A stretch of 64,000 nucleotides of DNA from positions 1 to 64,000 of the forward strand of contig JAAESX010000204.1 in NCBI GenBank assembly GCA_024228935.1. The letters are read 5' to 3'. The position numbers and the translations under genes are program-made. The stretch comes from Pseudomonadota bacterium. Its GTDB lineage: Bacteria; Myxococcota_A; UBA796; CAJQPC01. The notes beneath the pieces were generated by a model. It worked only from the letters and a program-made list of their open reading frames with translations. It did not search any database and had not been told where the DNA came from. Of the stretch, positions 1 through 8,859 are shown piece after piece; positions within the stretch are counted from its first letter, which is position 1, and every line of letters begins with the position of its first letter.

Positions 1-375
1 AAGGAGGTCTTCACGGACATCCTTCGCATCAGCAAGGCCCGCGGGATGGTCAGCTACCTGGGCGTGATGAAGCGGTACCGCGAGGACGACTTCCTGATGA
101 GCCACGCGCTCGACGGGTTCTCGATGGCGCTGGACTACCCGGTGACGCGCGACAACAAGGCCGCGCTCTGGCAGATGACCCAGGAGTTCTCGGACATGGT
201 CATCGAGGCCGGTGGACTGTTCTACCCGGCCAAGGACCTCGTCATCCGCCCCGACCAGTTCCAGCGGGCCTGGGGTCAGGAGCGAGTGACGGCGTTCAGG
301 ACCCTGCGGAACCGGTGCGATCCGCAGAAGATCCTCCGAACGGACCTGTCGGCCCGCTACGGACTCGACGAGTAG
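1..375 (+). CDS. FAD-linked oxidase, C-terminal part (partial)
   Basis: Only the last 124 residues are present; the reading frame is open from the first base, so the start lies upstream of the window. The ending, with an R-T-L-R-N-R-C-D-P-Q-K-I-L run followed by a D-L-S-A-R-Y-G-L tail, is typical of the C-terminal cap of flavin-linked oxidases of the alditol oxidase / DprE1 / delta-24-sterol reductase group, in which the cap covers the substrate next to the FAD. No FAD-binding motif is visible because that domain would lie upstream. The stop codon abuts the stop of the convergent cytochrome gene. The substrate cannot be inferred. Confidence 0.75.
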   Translation, partial: KEVFTDILRISKARGMVSYLGVMKRYREDDFLMSHALDGFSMALDYPVTRDNKAALWQMTQEFSDMVIEAGGLFYPAKDLVIRPDQFQRAWGQERVTAFRTLRNRCDPQKILRTDLSARYGLDE

Positions 376-798
376 CTACTCGCCGAAGGTCGCGCGGATG
401 TAGGCCAGGGAGTCCTCCATCTGCTTCTGGTCCAGCGTGGTGCCCCAGGGCGGCATCATGCCGATGCTGCCGGTCATGCCGTCGCGGATCGAGGTGAGGA
501 GCTCGTCGTCGCTCTTGGCGAGCCGGTCCTTGTCGGTGACGAAGCTCGCGGCCAGCATGCCGTTCATGCCGGTGCCGTCCGCCTGGTGGCAGGCCACGCA
601 GTACTGGTCGTAGACGACCTTTCCAGCCTCGGCGTCGCCAGGCTTGGCGGCGGGGGCCTCAGCAGCGGGCTCGGGCTCGGGCTCGGGCTCGGGCGCGGGC
701 TCGGCTGCCGGAGCGGGCGCGGCGGCAGGCGCAGCGGGCTCGGCCTCGGGGGTTTCACCGCCACAGGCGAGGATCGAGAAGAGGAGGGAGAGAGTCAT
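376..798 (-). CDS. Lipoprotein monoheme cytochrome c, last gene of nos operon
   Basis: This 140-residue protein has a lipoprotein signal peptide with the lipidated Cys at residue 12. An Ala/Pro/Glu-rich tether follows (about 14-52), then a class I cytochrome c domain with the heme motif C67-V-A-C-H71 and candidate axial Met at 114/115 in a G-M-M-P-P motif. It probably carries electrons at the outer face of the membrane to NosZ or NosR, as the small c-type cytochromes in many nos clusters do. Its ATG overlaps the nosL stop (ATGA), so it is translationally coupled. The tether is encoded by a near-perfect GCTCGG-type hexamer repeat around 665-715, which could vary in length. Confidence 0.85.
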   Translation of the reverse strand: MTLSLLFSILACGGETPEAEPAAPAAAPAPAAEPAPEPEPEPEPAAEAPAAKPGDAEAGKVVYDQYCVACHQADGTGMNGMLAASFVTDKDRLAKSDDELLTSIRDGMTGSIGMMPPWGTTLDQKQMEDSLAYIRATFGE

Positions 799-1283
799 GG
801 TGTGCTCGGTACAGGTGGAATCTGATCGAAGGGGCTGGCCTGGACGCTCTCCCAGGCATGCAGCTCCAAGCCGAGTCGCGTCGCGACCTGGCGCGCCACC
901 GCCTCGTCACCGAAGCTCAGCGCCGGGAGCCCCATAACCAGCGGGCGCTCCATTCCAAAGGCAAACCAAGCACTCTCGGCCGGAACCCACGGCAACGCAG
1001 CGGTCGAGTCCGCGGCGACATCGAAGTCGGCGGGCAGCGCCTCGACCCAAGCCTGCAGGACCTCGCCCTGCGGGGACGGCGCCTGCAGGGACGCGCGCAG
1101 GTCCCCGACGCCGCAGAAGTGGACGTGGGTCCCGTCGCCGTAGACGAGCTGGGCACGCGGCGACGGCTGCTCGGCCACGAACATCCCGCAGACCGCACAC
1201 CCGGCCCCCGTCAGGGGCTTCGCCTCGACTTCGACCGAGGCTTGTTCGCTGCCCGTCGAGCACGCCAGCGCCAGCAGGAGCAT
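795..1283 (-). CDS. nosL: NosL copper-binding lipoprotein
   Basis: The 162-residue protein starts at an ATG that overlaps the nosY stop (TGATG). The leader is extremely short, with the lipobox Cys at residue 8. The NosL signature is clear: C29-A-V-C32-G-M34, then H55-F-C57 in the second half. In characterised NosL proteins these Met/Cys/His residues bind Cu(I) and deliver it to NosDFY and NosZ for assembly of the CuZ centre. It acts in the periplasm, anchored to the inner membrane. A longer in-frame start upstream would give an Arg-rich non-signal extension and is unlikely. Confidence 0.9.
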   Translation of the reverse strand: MLLLALACSTGSEQASVEVEAKPLTGAGCAVCGMFVAEQPSPRAQLVYGDGTHVHFCGVGDLRASLQAPSPQGEVLQAWVEALPADFDVAADSTAALPWVPAESAWFAFGMERPLVMGLPALSFGDEAVARQVATRLGLELHAWESVQASPFDQIPPVPSTP

Positions 1284-2083
1284 CACGACGCCACCGCCGA
1301 CCGCCGGGACAGGAGCGCCGCGCCCGCAACCAGCGGACCGACGATCCAGGCCGCCCACACCAGCGCACGGAGCTCGCGGCCCGGGAGCGAGATGACCAGC
1401 CCGAGCTCGGCCAAGGCGTCGGCCCCCATGAGCTCGGTCATCAGGCTGGTCCGGTACAAGCCAGCCGGGTTCAGCGTCACGAGCCAGGCCACCGCGTCCT
1501 GTGACAGCGCCCCGTCCGTGGCGACCATCGCCGACAGGAGCGCCAGGTCGTAGAACAGGATGAGCAGGAACCAGGTCACCACGGCCAGACTGGCTGCCGT
1601 CGCCACCTTGCGCGAGGCGACGCTCAACAGGACGCCGAAGGAGAGGAACGCGGCTCCGAGCAGGAGCGAAGGCGCCAGCAGCGAGAGGATGACCGGGCGC
1701 TGCGTCGCGTCCAGCCAGACCGCCGCGGCGGCGAAGCCGACCGAGACCGCAACCGACAGCGCGAGCACGCGGCCGATGAACTTCGCGACCAGGACCTCCC
1801 AGCGCGCGACCGGCAGCGACATCAAGAGCCCGAGCGTGTGGCGTTCCCGCTCGCCGACGATGGCGTCGTGGCCGAGGATCAGGGCCACCAGCGGCACCAG
1901 GAACGCGTTCAGCGTGACCAGGCTGGGCGCCGTGATCACCGAGGCGGCGTCGGCCGAGGAGTGGCCGTACGCCCCGATCCCCGTGGCCAGGAGAGCGAAC
2001 AGGAGCGTCGTGACGATGACCCAGCGGTCACGCCCACGCTCCATCAGCTCGTGCACGATCAGCGCGCGCGCGACACGTCCCAC
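1283..2083 (-). CDS. nosY: NosY-type ABC transporter permease
   Basis: This is a 266-residue integral membrane protein with about six hydrophobic segments, starting with a cytoplasmic N-terminus and the first segment at about residues 19-40. The chosen GTG at 2083 sits about 7 bases downstream of a GGAGG sequence, and the gene overlaps the end of nosF by 25 bases. NosY is the permease of the NosDFY complex, which is required for maturation of the CuZ site of N2O reductase. The assignment rests on family-like topology plus position between nosF and nosL. Confidence 0.88.
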   Translation of the reverse strand: MGRVARALIVHELMERGRDRWVIVTTLLFALLATGIGAYGHSSADAASVITAPSLVTLNAFLVPLVALILGHDAIVGERERHTLGLLMSLPVARWEVLVAKFIGRVLALSVAVSVGFAAAAVWLDATQRPVILSLLAPSLLLGAAFLSFGVLLSVASRKVATAASLAVVTWFLLILFYDLALLSAMVATDGALSQDAVAWLVTLNPAGLYRTSLMTELMGADALAELGLVISLPGRELRALVWAAWIVGPLVAGAALLSRRSAVAS

Positions 2084-2826
2084 TGGGCACCTCCAATCAG
2101 GTCTTCGTAGATCTCGTCCAGACCGGGGCCCATGCGGACCTCGGGCTCGAGGCTCGACTGGGCGCGGAGCTCGGACGGCGTGCCGGCGGCCAGCACCTTG
2201 CCGTCGACCAGCACCACGATCCGCTCGGCCCGACGCTCGACCAGCGCCAGCTCGTGGCTCGAGAGCAGCACCAGCCGGCCGCTGCTGCGCCACTCGTCCA
2301 GGACCTCCCACAAAACCGCGAGGCCCTGCTGGTCCAGGCCGCCGGTGGGCTCGTCGAGGATGAGGAACTCGGGCTTGTGCAGGATGGCGCAGCCGAGACC
2401 CAGGCGCTGACGCATCCCGCGGCTGTACCCACGCACGGCTCGACCCGCCGCATGGGCGAGACCGACCCGCTCCAGGACGGGCTCGACCTCGCGCCGGCGC
2501 AGGCCGCGCGCCGCCGCAAAGAACCGCATGACCTGGCGACCGCTGAGTGTCTCCGAGAACGCCGGAGCCTCGGGCAGGTACCCCAGCCGCTCGCGGAACC
2601 ACAGGGCCGAGCGGCGCGTCGGGTCGCACACCAGGTGGCCGTCCGCGGTGACCAGCCCCTCGTCGGGCTTGATGAGACCCAGCAACACGCTCATCAGCGT
2701 GGACTTGCCCGAGCCGTTCGGACCGGCCAGGACCGTGACCTCGCCGCCGCCCAGTTGGACACCCACGCCACCCAGGGCGCGGACCTCGCCGAAGCGGACA
2801 GCGACGTTCTCGACTTGGAGCTTCAT
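2059..2826 (-). CDS. nosF: NosF-type ABC transporter ATPase
   Basis: The 255-residue protein is a single ABC nucleotide-binding domain. It has Walker A G-P-N-G-S-G-K-S at 35-42, a signature variant Y-S-R-G-M-R-Q at about 134-140 in place of LSGGQ, and Walker B L-I-L-D-E-P at about 155-160. It energises the NosDFY copper/sulfur-site maturation complex. The ATG at 2826 overlaps the nosD stop (ATGA). The variant signature is usual for the NosF/CcmA branch. Confidence 0.92.
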   Translation of the reverse strand: MKLQVENVAVRFGEVRALGGVGVQLGGGEVTVLAGPNGSGKSTLMSVLLGLIKPDEGLVTADGHLVCDPTRRSALWFRERLGYLPEAPAFSETLSGRQVMRFFAAARGLRRREVEPVLERVGLAHAAGRAVRGYSRGMRQRLGLGCAILHKPEFLILDEPTGGLDQQGLAVLWEVLDEWRSSGRLVLLSSHELALVERRAERIVVLVDGKVLAAGTPSELRAQSSLEPEVRMGPGLDEIYEDLIGGAQWDVSRAR

Positions 2827-4019
2827 GCGGTGCCTCCAGGAGGGCTGAGCAAGGGGTGGGCGTCGATGACCGTGGGGACCCGCAGCGCGGGAATCCGCTG
2901 TTGCAGCAGACGAAGGAGCTCGAGGGCGGGGCTGCTCAGGAGCAGGGTGGCCGCCGGGTACCGGTGCACGAGCTGTGCCAGGAGCGCGTCGTTCCGGTAG
3001 GGCCGGTCCCCTCGCCCGTCGCCGTCCTGATCCCAGCCCATGTAGTCGGACCAGTAGTTGGAGCCCCACTCCTGGTCGTCGCTCGCCACGTAGAAGATCT
3101 GCTCGCGGTTCGCGATGAAAGCGTTGTCCACCACCTCGTTGTCCACCGTGCCGGCCCAGATGCGCGCGCCGATCTGGTTGTTGGCGATGCGGTTGTTCCG
3201 GATGACGTTGTCGGTGCTGCTGAAGAAGAACAGCCCCTCGACGTTGTTCTCGACCCGGTTGTTCTCGATGGTCGTGTACTGGACGTCGCGGAACAGGATG
3301 CCGTGCCGGCGATTGCGCTCGGCGACGTTGCCCCGAACCTGCAGGCGCAGGCTGCCCATCAGCGCGATGCCGCCGTTGTTGTCGTTGGCGACGTTGTCCT
3401 CGATGACGTTGTCGTACGAGTACATGTAGTGGATGCCGAAGCGCTGGCCGGAGACCGTGTTCCCGGAGATCTCGCTGTCCTCGGTCGCGGCCACGTAGAT
3501 GCCGTCCCGGGCGCCGGTGACGGTGTTCCCGCTCACGACCAGCTGCTCGGAGTCGAACAGGTGGATGCCGTTTCCCTTGCTGTGCTCCATCACATCGGGT
3601 CGCCCCGTGACGTCGTTGTCCACGACCCGGGCGCCCACGACCTCGTGCAGCCAGATGCCGAACAGGCAGTCCGCGAGCTCACTGTTGGAGATGACCGTGC
3701 CGACGCCGGTCGGCTCGACGTAGATGCACGCATCGGGCGCGGACATGTCATCGCCGCTCCCCTGGATGACGACCTGGTCGACGACCACGCCCGGCGCTCG
3801 GATGACCAGCGTGCGCCCTTCGTCGCTGACCAGCATGCCACCCGCCGAGCGCAGCGTGATGGGCTTGTCGATGATGACCGGCCCGGGCCATGCCCCGGGG
3901 CCCAGCACGACGACATCGCCGGCCTGGGCGAGCTCAAGCGCGGCGTCGACCGTCGGCGCGTCCGCACCCACGGTGATCTCCGCGGCGAACAGCCCGCCGA
4001 TCAGCGCCAGGCCGGTCAC
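2823..4019 (-). CDS. nosD: NosD periplasmic maturation protein
   Basis: The 398-residue protein has a short Sec signal peptide (cleavage likely after F-A-A near residue 13) and then a right-handed parallel beta-helix built from many short repeats of the N-N-x-I/V type (residues about 85-330). This is the fold of NosD, which docks periplasmically on NosFY and passes copper from NosL to NosZ. The ATG overlaps the nosR stop. The last roughly 70 residues lack the repeat and may contact the permease. Confidence 0.92.
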   Translation of the reverse strand: MTGLALIGGLFAAEITVGADAPTVDAALELAQAGDVVVLGPGAWPGPVIIDKPITLRSAGGMLVSDEGRTLVIRAPGVVVDQVVIQGSGDDMSAPDACIYVEPTGVGTVISNSELADCLFGIWLHEVVGARVVDNDVTGRPDVMEHSKGNGIHLFDSEQLVVSGNTVTGARDGIYVAATEDSEISGNTVSGQRFGIHYMYSYDNVIEDNVANDNNGGIALMGSLRLQVRGNVAERNRRHGILFRDVQYTTIENNRVENNVEGLFFFSSTDNVIRNNRIANNQIGARIWAGTVDNEVVDNAFIANREQIFYVASDDQEWGSNYWSDYMGWDQDGDGRGDRPYRNDALLAQLVHRYPAATLLLSSPALELLRLLQQRIPALRVPTVIDAHPLLSPPGGTA

Positions 4020-6055
4020 TTCGCCGCCCGTTCTCGGTCGCGTCGGATCTTCACGAGCGGAGGGCAGACCTTGTCGTCGCCATAGTTGACCTCACACTCC
4101 CAGCAGTTCAGGCACTCACGCGGGTCGATGGTGCCATCCGGACGGATCGCTCGGGGCTCACAGCCGCGCGTGCAGATCTTGCACTTCGAGCAGAAGTCCC
4201 GACGGTACGGGCCAGAGAGCCTCACGCTCGAGGGCACAGCGAGCGCCGCTCCCAGCGGGCACAGGTACCGGCAGAACGGGCGGTAGGTGGTGAACGAGCT
4301 CGAGAAGAGCAGGAGCCACCAGACGATCAAGCCCGGATGCCGCGTCCAGATCGGGACGAAGAACGTCGACTTGAACGGCTCGACCTCGGCCAGCCTCTCG
4401 CCCAGCTCGGCGTCGAACAGGAAGGTCACGACGAGCCCGGCGGCCACCAGGTACCGCAGGTACTTCAGCTTGTCGTGGACCGCGTCCGGCAGCTCGAGGT
4501 TCGGGAGCTTCAGCAGCCGCCCGAGCTTGAACTGGAGCTCGGCCATCGCCCCGAACGGACAGACCCAGCCGCAGAACACCCCACGTCCCCACAGGATGCT
4601 CGTGATGGCGAGCCCGATCCAGGAGACGAACAGCACCGGGTCGCTGAGGAACAGGCCCCAGTCCCAGTCCCCGCCCAGGCTGCCGAAGAACGTCATGACC
4701 TGGGTGACGCTCGGCTGGACGTGGAGCGCCAGCCCCAGGACCAGGAAGCTCATGAACGCGAAGACGGTGTGCAGGTTCTTCAGCCGCTGCATCCGGGCCG
4801 TCATCCACCCGCGGAAGACGAACAGCAGCGCGACGGCGAACAGGTACAGGCCAACGAACAGGGCCTTGGGCCAGCCCTGCGCCCAGGCCTGACGCCAGAT
4901 CATCGACTCGGGGTCCGGGCCGTCCAGCACGTAGACCGAGCGCGGCGTCCTGTGGTCGACCGAGAACGACTTGAAGTCGCGCTCGAAGGCACCCCGGTCG
5001 AGCGCATAGCTGCTGCCCAGGAACACCAGATCGAAGCGAAGCCCCGGGTCGAGCTGGGCGTCGCGGGCGATGAACAGGCCGCCCTCCCAGAACTCGGGGG
5101 CGCCCTCGGCGTCCGGCGACGACAGCTTCGTGTAGTCCATGTCCCGGAAGCTGAGCGTGCGCAGCCCCTGCTCGAGCTTGAAGCGGTCGAAGATGCCACC
5201 GCGGACGAAGCCCGAGCCCTTGAACGAGTAGCTGCCGGTGTTGAACAGCACGAACAGGTGCTCGCCCTCGCCCAGCTCGCCAACGGCCCACTTCCAGGTC
5301 CCCTCGCCGAGCAACGGGATGCCGACCTGGGGGGCGTCGGCGATGGCGAAGTAGAGGTCGATGAAGGGCCGGCCCTCGGGGTCCGGCTCCAGGCCCATCT
5401 CGTCCTGGGTGACGCGCAGGTGGCCCAGCGCGCCCTCGTCGAGCATCTCCTCCCAGCTCCAGGGCTCGTCCTCGACGAAGTGTCCGGGGACGGCGGCCTG
5501 GACCGAGATGACGCCGACGTCCTCGGCGACCTGTCGAGCGGTCTCCATGATGGTCCGGGTCTCGGCCAGCACCGTCACCGTGGCCCCCGAGATGGCGTCC
5601 ACCGAGTGGGCGTCCTCGGCCCCACCACCCAAGACGACCTTGTCGTCGGCCCGGAAGCCGACGTGGGCGCTCACGAAGTCGTGGAGCTCCTGCTCGGGGA
5701 TGCCGACCAGCAGGATCGGCTCGGAGTGGTGCACGACCTGGGCGCCGGCCACGTTCCCCTCTCGGTCGAGACCGACAAGCGTGATGACCGGCTTGCCGCT
5801 GTACGCCTTGACGTCGGTGACGTCGGTCGAGAGGACGACCCAGCCGACCACGGCGTCGGCGGCGTCGTACCCCGCCGCGTACGGCTTCCCTTCCACACCA
5901 TCGAACCGCACGGCACCGGGGAGCACCGCCGCGCACGGGTCCGTCGAGCAGTCGAGCCCGTGCGAGCGCACGTCATCTCGGCCGGTGATGTGTTGGGTCG
6001 TCGGTCCGGCCCACACAACAGCCAGCCAGACCCACATCCAGAGGAGGGAGGACAC
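4016..6055 (-). CDS. nosR: NosR membrane flavo-iron-sulfur protein
   Basis: The 679-residue protein has a short hydrophobic leader, a periplasmic FMN-binding domain with the covalent-FMN motif S-G-A-T (about residue 155-160), about five membrane segments in the middle, two C-x3-C-P motifs (CGWVCP and CRYLCP), and a cytoplasmic ferredoxin-like end with C-S-K-C-K-I-C and C-L-N-C-W-E-C-E. This is the NosR layout. NosR passes electrons from the quinone pool toward NosZ and supports its expression. It lies directly after nosZ in the operon, with a 58-base gap. Confidence 0.93.
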   Translation of the reverse strand: MSSLLWMWVWLAVVWAGPTTQHITGRDDVRSHGLDCSTDPCAAVLPGAVRFDGVEGKPYAAGYDAADAVVGWVVLSTDVTDVKAYSGKPVITLVGLDREGNVAGAQVVHHSEPILLVGIPEQELHDFVSAHVGFRADDKVVLGGGAEDAHSVDAISGATVTVLAETRTIMETARQVAEDVGVISVQAAVPGHFVEDEPWSWEEMLDEGALGHLRVTQDEMGLEPDPEGRPFIDLYFAIADAPQVGIPLLGEGTWKWAVGELGEGEHLFVLFNTGSYSFKGSGFVRGGIFDRFKLEQGLRTLSFRDMDYTKLSSPDAEGAPEFWEGGLFIARDAQLDPGLRFDLVFLGSSYALDRGAFERDFKSFSVDHRTPRSVYVLDGPDPESMIWRQAWAQGWPKALFVGLYLFAVALLFVFRGWMTARMQRLKNLHTVFAFMSFLVLGLALHVQPSVTQVMTFFGSLGGDWDWGLFLSDPVLFVSWIGLAITSILWGRGVFCGWVCPFGAMAELQFKLGRLLKLPNLELPDAVHDKLKYLRYLVAAGLVVTFLFDAELGERLAEVEPFKSTFFVPIWTRHPGLIVWWLLLFSSSFTTYRPFCRYLCPLGAALAVPSSVRLSGPYRRDFCSKCKICTRGCEPRAIRPDGTIDPRECLNCWECEVNYGDDKVCPPLVKIRRDRERAAK

Positions 6056-6113
6056 AGAAGCTCCAAGGCCCCCGCCGAAGCGGGGGCCAGATGAGTTGAC
6101 GTCGGGGCTCTAC

Positions 6114-8012
6114 CTACTCGACGAAGAGCCGGCCACGCATCTCGAGGTGCAGCGCGTGGCAGAACCAGGGGCAGTAGAACCAGTACATGCCCTTGTTCGG
6201 GATCTTCACCGTGATGGAGTTCGTGCCGTTGGTGTTGACCACCATGTTGCAGTCGTGGCCGATGAGGCAGAACCCGTGCGACAGGTCCTCGACGTTGTCG
6301 ATGTTCGTGCAGACGAACGTGACCGTGTCACCGGCCTTCACCCGCATCTCGGTCATGCCGTAGCTGGGCGCCTGGCTCGTCATGTAGACGCGCACGGACT
6401 TCGGTCCCTTGCGGATGACCTCGTTCGCCGTCTTCAGGTCGACCCCATCCTCGGCCGCCCACTTCTCGTACATCTCGTAGCGGCTGCCCGTGCGGGTCGC
6501 GATCTTCTCAGGGTGGATCTTGTCCTTGGCGACGATGACCGCGTCATGCGGCTCGGGGTACGCCGTGCCGTCGTGCACGACCTCGAGCTTCTCCGAGGTC
6601 ATGTCGATCAGCTGGTCGTTCTCGGAGCGCAGCGGGCCCGTGGGCAGGAAGCGGTCCTTGCTGAACTTGCACAGCGCGACGAGCCACTTCCCGTCGGCCT
6701 CCTTGGTCTCCGACATCGACGCGTTCGTGTGACCGACCTGGTAGTGCACGTCGACCTTCTCGAGGACCGGCTCGACGGCTTCACCGTTGAACTGCTTGAT
6801 CGCCAGGTCGATGTTCCACTTGGTCATGACCGAGTCGATGAAGATCGAGGTGTAGGCGTTCCCCTTGCCGTCGAAGGCGGTGTGGAGCGGCCCCAGGCCC
6901 ACTTCGGGCTCGGCGACGACGGCGTCGCGCGGCTTGATGCTGCCGGCGAAGACCGCATCGATCTTGGAGATGTCCACGACCGAGCAGGTCGGCGACAGCT
7001 TGCCGGAGACCACGGCGTACTTGCCGTCGGGGGTGATGTTGACGCCGTGCGGGCTCTTCGGCACCGGGATGCGCTGGACGAACTCGTTGTCGCCGCCGCG
7101 GCCGTCGATGACCTTGTCGAAGTCACCCACGGTGATGGTCTTGCCGGCGTCGACGGCGGCCTGGATGTTCGCCAGGTTGAAGACGTACAGCCAGTCCTGG
7201 TCCGCACCCATCATCTGCTCGAGCGTGACGCCGCCCTCGGAGTTGTAGCAGGTGGCGAACGAGTACTTGCCCTCGTAGTCGGTGGCACACAGGTCCATGT
7301 TGCCGTTGACCATGACCTGCCAGACGGCCTGCATGGTCTCGCCGTCGATGGCGGTGTGCATCGCGGCGTACTTGGTCGGGTCGTCCATGTCGCGGCCGTC
7401 GTTGGGCTGCGGCGAGCGGAACTCCGAGTTGCACAGGACCAGGCCGGTCTTGTGCCGCTGCGGGAAGATGCCGTGCGTTCCCTGGCTGTTCGGAATGTCG
7501 GCGATGGCGTCGACCTCGAACTGCTTCAGGTCCACGCGAGCAAGGCGCGCGCTGGCCTTGTCGTTCACGTAGACGTAGCGGCCGTCGTAGGTGCCGTCCG
7601 TGTAGGACAGGTGCACGTGGTGGGTGTCACCCGAGATGCGGCCCTTGAGGAGCGCCTTGGACCAGTCGTCCGCGCCCCAGCCGGTGGCGGCGTCGAAGTT
7701 GAACACCGGGATGCGCTTGAGCTCGCGCATGGACGGGATGCCGAGCACCCGGATCTCGCCGGACTGACCGCCCGACCAGAAGCCGTAGTAGTCGTCGTGC
7801 TCGCCGGGAGCGACGTGCGCCTTGGACTTCTCAGCGTGGGCGACCGGGGCCACGCCGCCGGCACCGCTGGGGCTGTCTTCGCTGCCGCAGCTGGTCAGTC
7901 CCCACGCGACGGCGCCGCCTCCGAGGAGTGCTGCGGTCGCGGTCAGGAACCCACGACGAGAATCGGGGTCGACCGGATTGGGAATCGGGCGGGACGGGGT
8001 CTTGCTGGACAC
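6114..8012 (-). CDS. nosZ: Nitrous oxide reductase NosZ
   Basis: The 632-residue enzyme reduces N2O to N2. A GTG start is chosen because GGAG lies six bases upstream. The N-terminus has a Tat motif (R19-R20-G-F-L) and a hydrophobic stretch ending in L-T-S-C42, so the protein may be a Tat-exported lipoprotein. A seven-bladed propeller carries the CuZ histidines (G-D-T-H-H-V-H near residue 130, S-P-H-G, P-L-H-T, V-G-H and E-P-H-D). The C-terminal CuA domain ends in C614-P-W-F-C618-H-A-L-H622-L-E-M625. Tat export, linked nosR and the K-F-S-K-D-R-F-L-P segment resemble clade I NosZ rather than the Sec-exported clade II enzymes. Confidence 0.96.
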   Translation of the reverse strand: MSSKTPSRPIPNPVDPDSRRGFLTATAALLGGGAVAWGLTSCGSEDSPSGAGGVAPVAHAEKSKAHVAPGEHDDYYGFWSGGQSGEIRVLGIPSMRELKRIPVFNFDAATGWGADDWSKALLKGRISGDTHHVHLSYTDGTYDGRYVYVNDKASARLARVDLKQFEVDAIADIPNSQGTHGIFPQRHKTGLVLCNSEFRSPQPNDGRDMDDPTKYAAMHTAIDGETMQAVWQVMVNGNMDLCATDYEGKYSFATCYNSEGGVTLEQMMGADQDWLYVFNLANIQAAVDAGKTITVGDFDKVIDGRGGDNEFVQRIPVPKSPHGVNITPDGKYAVVSGKLSPTCSVVDISKIDAVFAGSIKPRDAVVAEPEVGLGPLHTAFDGKGNAYTSIFIDSVMTKWNIDLAIKQFNGEAVEPVLEKVDVHYQVGHTNASMSETKEADGKWLVALCKFSKDRFLPTGPLRSENDQLIDMTSEKLEVVHDGTAYPEPHDAVIVAKDKIHPEKIATRTGSRYEMYEKWAAEDGVDLKTANEVIRKGPKSVRVYMTSQAPSYGMTEMRVKAGDTVTFVCTNIDNVEDLSHGFCLIGHDCNMVVNTNGTNSITVKIPNKGMYWFYCPWFCHALHLEMRGRLFVE

Positions 8013-8073
8013 GGCTACTCCTGGGTTCAGATGAGGGCCCGTAGATGGACCAATCTCCCAGGATCCTGCTATC

Positions 8074-8105
8074 CTTAATCATGGACCCCTAGGTCGATGA
8101 TTAAG
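8074..8105. promoter_or_regulatory. Long inverted repeat upstream of nosZ
   Basis: A perfect 9-bp inverted repeat (CTTAATCAT at 8074-8082 and ATGATTAAG at 8097-8105) encloses a further GACC/GGTC pair with a four-base CCTA loop. It is AT-rich in otherwise GC-rich DNA and lies about 60-90 bases upstream of the nosZ start. It could be an operator for a dimeric regulator of nos transcription or the terminator hairpin of the upstream gene, but no T-run follows on either strand. It does not match the FNR/NNR consensus TTGAT-N4-ATCAA. Confidence 0.5.
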
Positions 8106-8158
8106 ACACAGGGGGGGGTGTGAAACCCCACAGGCAGCGCGTCGGGGCCGTGCGCCGC

Positions 8159-8794
8159 TCAGTCCTTCTTGCGCACCGTCCACAGCAGCTGGCCGAAGAA
8201 GAACAGGCCGCCAAGCCCGAACATCCCCGCCGAGAACACGAACTTCGGCTCCTCGTCGTCGTCCAGGATCACGAAGTCGTGCACGACGTTCTCGTCCAGC
8301 GACCGCAGCTGATCCGCTTCCTCGTCCTGCAGCTCGATGCCGAACCGGACAAGCCCCGTGATGCTCTCGGGCTCGAGGTACAGCTCGTCGTAGTGCTCGA
8401 TCATCAAGCTGAGAAGCTGCTCTTCGGTCGCGATGCCCTCGAGCAGCTGGTAGCTGCGGATGTACTCGGGCGACTCGGTGGAGATCATCACGACGATCTC
8501 GGTCGCGTACTCCTCGTCGTCGGCCGGCGTGGCGTAGACCGGGATGTAGAGACGCTCGATGCCCCCACCGATGCTCTCCTCGTGGCTGCTCTCGAGCACG
8601 GCGAGCGTGCAGCCCTGGAGCTCGACCCACTTCGCCGAGGGGCGCTCGGCGATGTAGTCCGCACACGACATCGTCGTCGGCGAGGTGTTCGTGATCCGGG
8701 TGTAGAGCCCCTGACCGCCACCGATCATGAGCGCGATGCCGACCAGGAAACCGAAGCAACCGATCCGGCCCTGACGTCGTCGTACGCGAAGCAT
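8159..8794 (-). CDS. Conserved-looking two-helix membrane protein, unknown function
   Basis: This 211-residue protein is not recognised. It has a basic N-terminus, one membrane helix at about 11-30, a roughly 145-residue acidic extracytoplasmic domain with two cysteines, a second helix near 185-205 and a K-K-D end. The ATG at 8794 is chosen because GGAGGG lies 5 bases upstream. It is transcribed in the same direction as nosZ, 146 bases upstream of it, and could be the first gene of the transcription unit unless the hairpin between them terminates. The topology (two helices flanking a soluble loop) is similar to proteins that sense or tether, but no function should be assigned. Confidence 0.6.
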   Translation of the reverse strand: MLRVRRRQGRIGCFGFLVGIALMIGGGQGLYTRITNTSPTTMSCADYIAERPSAKWVELQGCTLAVLESSHEESIGGGIERLYIPVYATPADDEEYATEIVVMISTESPEYIRSYQLLEGIATEEQLLSLMIEHYDELYLEPESITGLVRFGIELQDEEADQLRSLDENVVHDFVILDDDEEPKFVFSAGMFGLGGLFFFGQLLWTVRKKD

Positions 8795-8859
8795 CTGTTC
8801 CCTCCAGCAAGGAGCCCTATGGGACTGGGTAGACTGAGTCACCTGGAGAATGCCGACCC

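Noticed and set aside
661..715. GCTCGG hexamer repeat as a non-coding satellite
   Set aside because: It encodes the Pro/Glu/Ala tether of the cytochrome lipoprotein in frame.
5361..8078. A 905-codon open frame antisense to nosR and nosZ
   Set aside because: The opposite strand encodes clear NosR and NosZ; this frame has only Val/Asp/Arg-rich low-information sequence.
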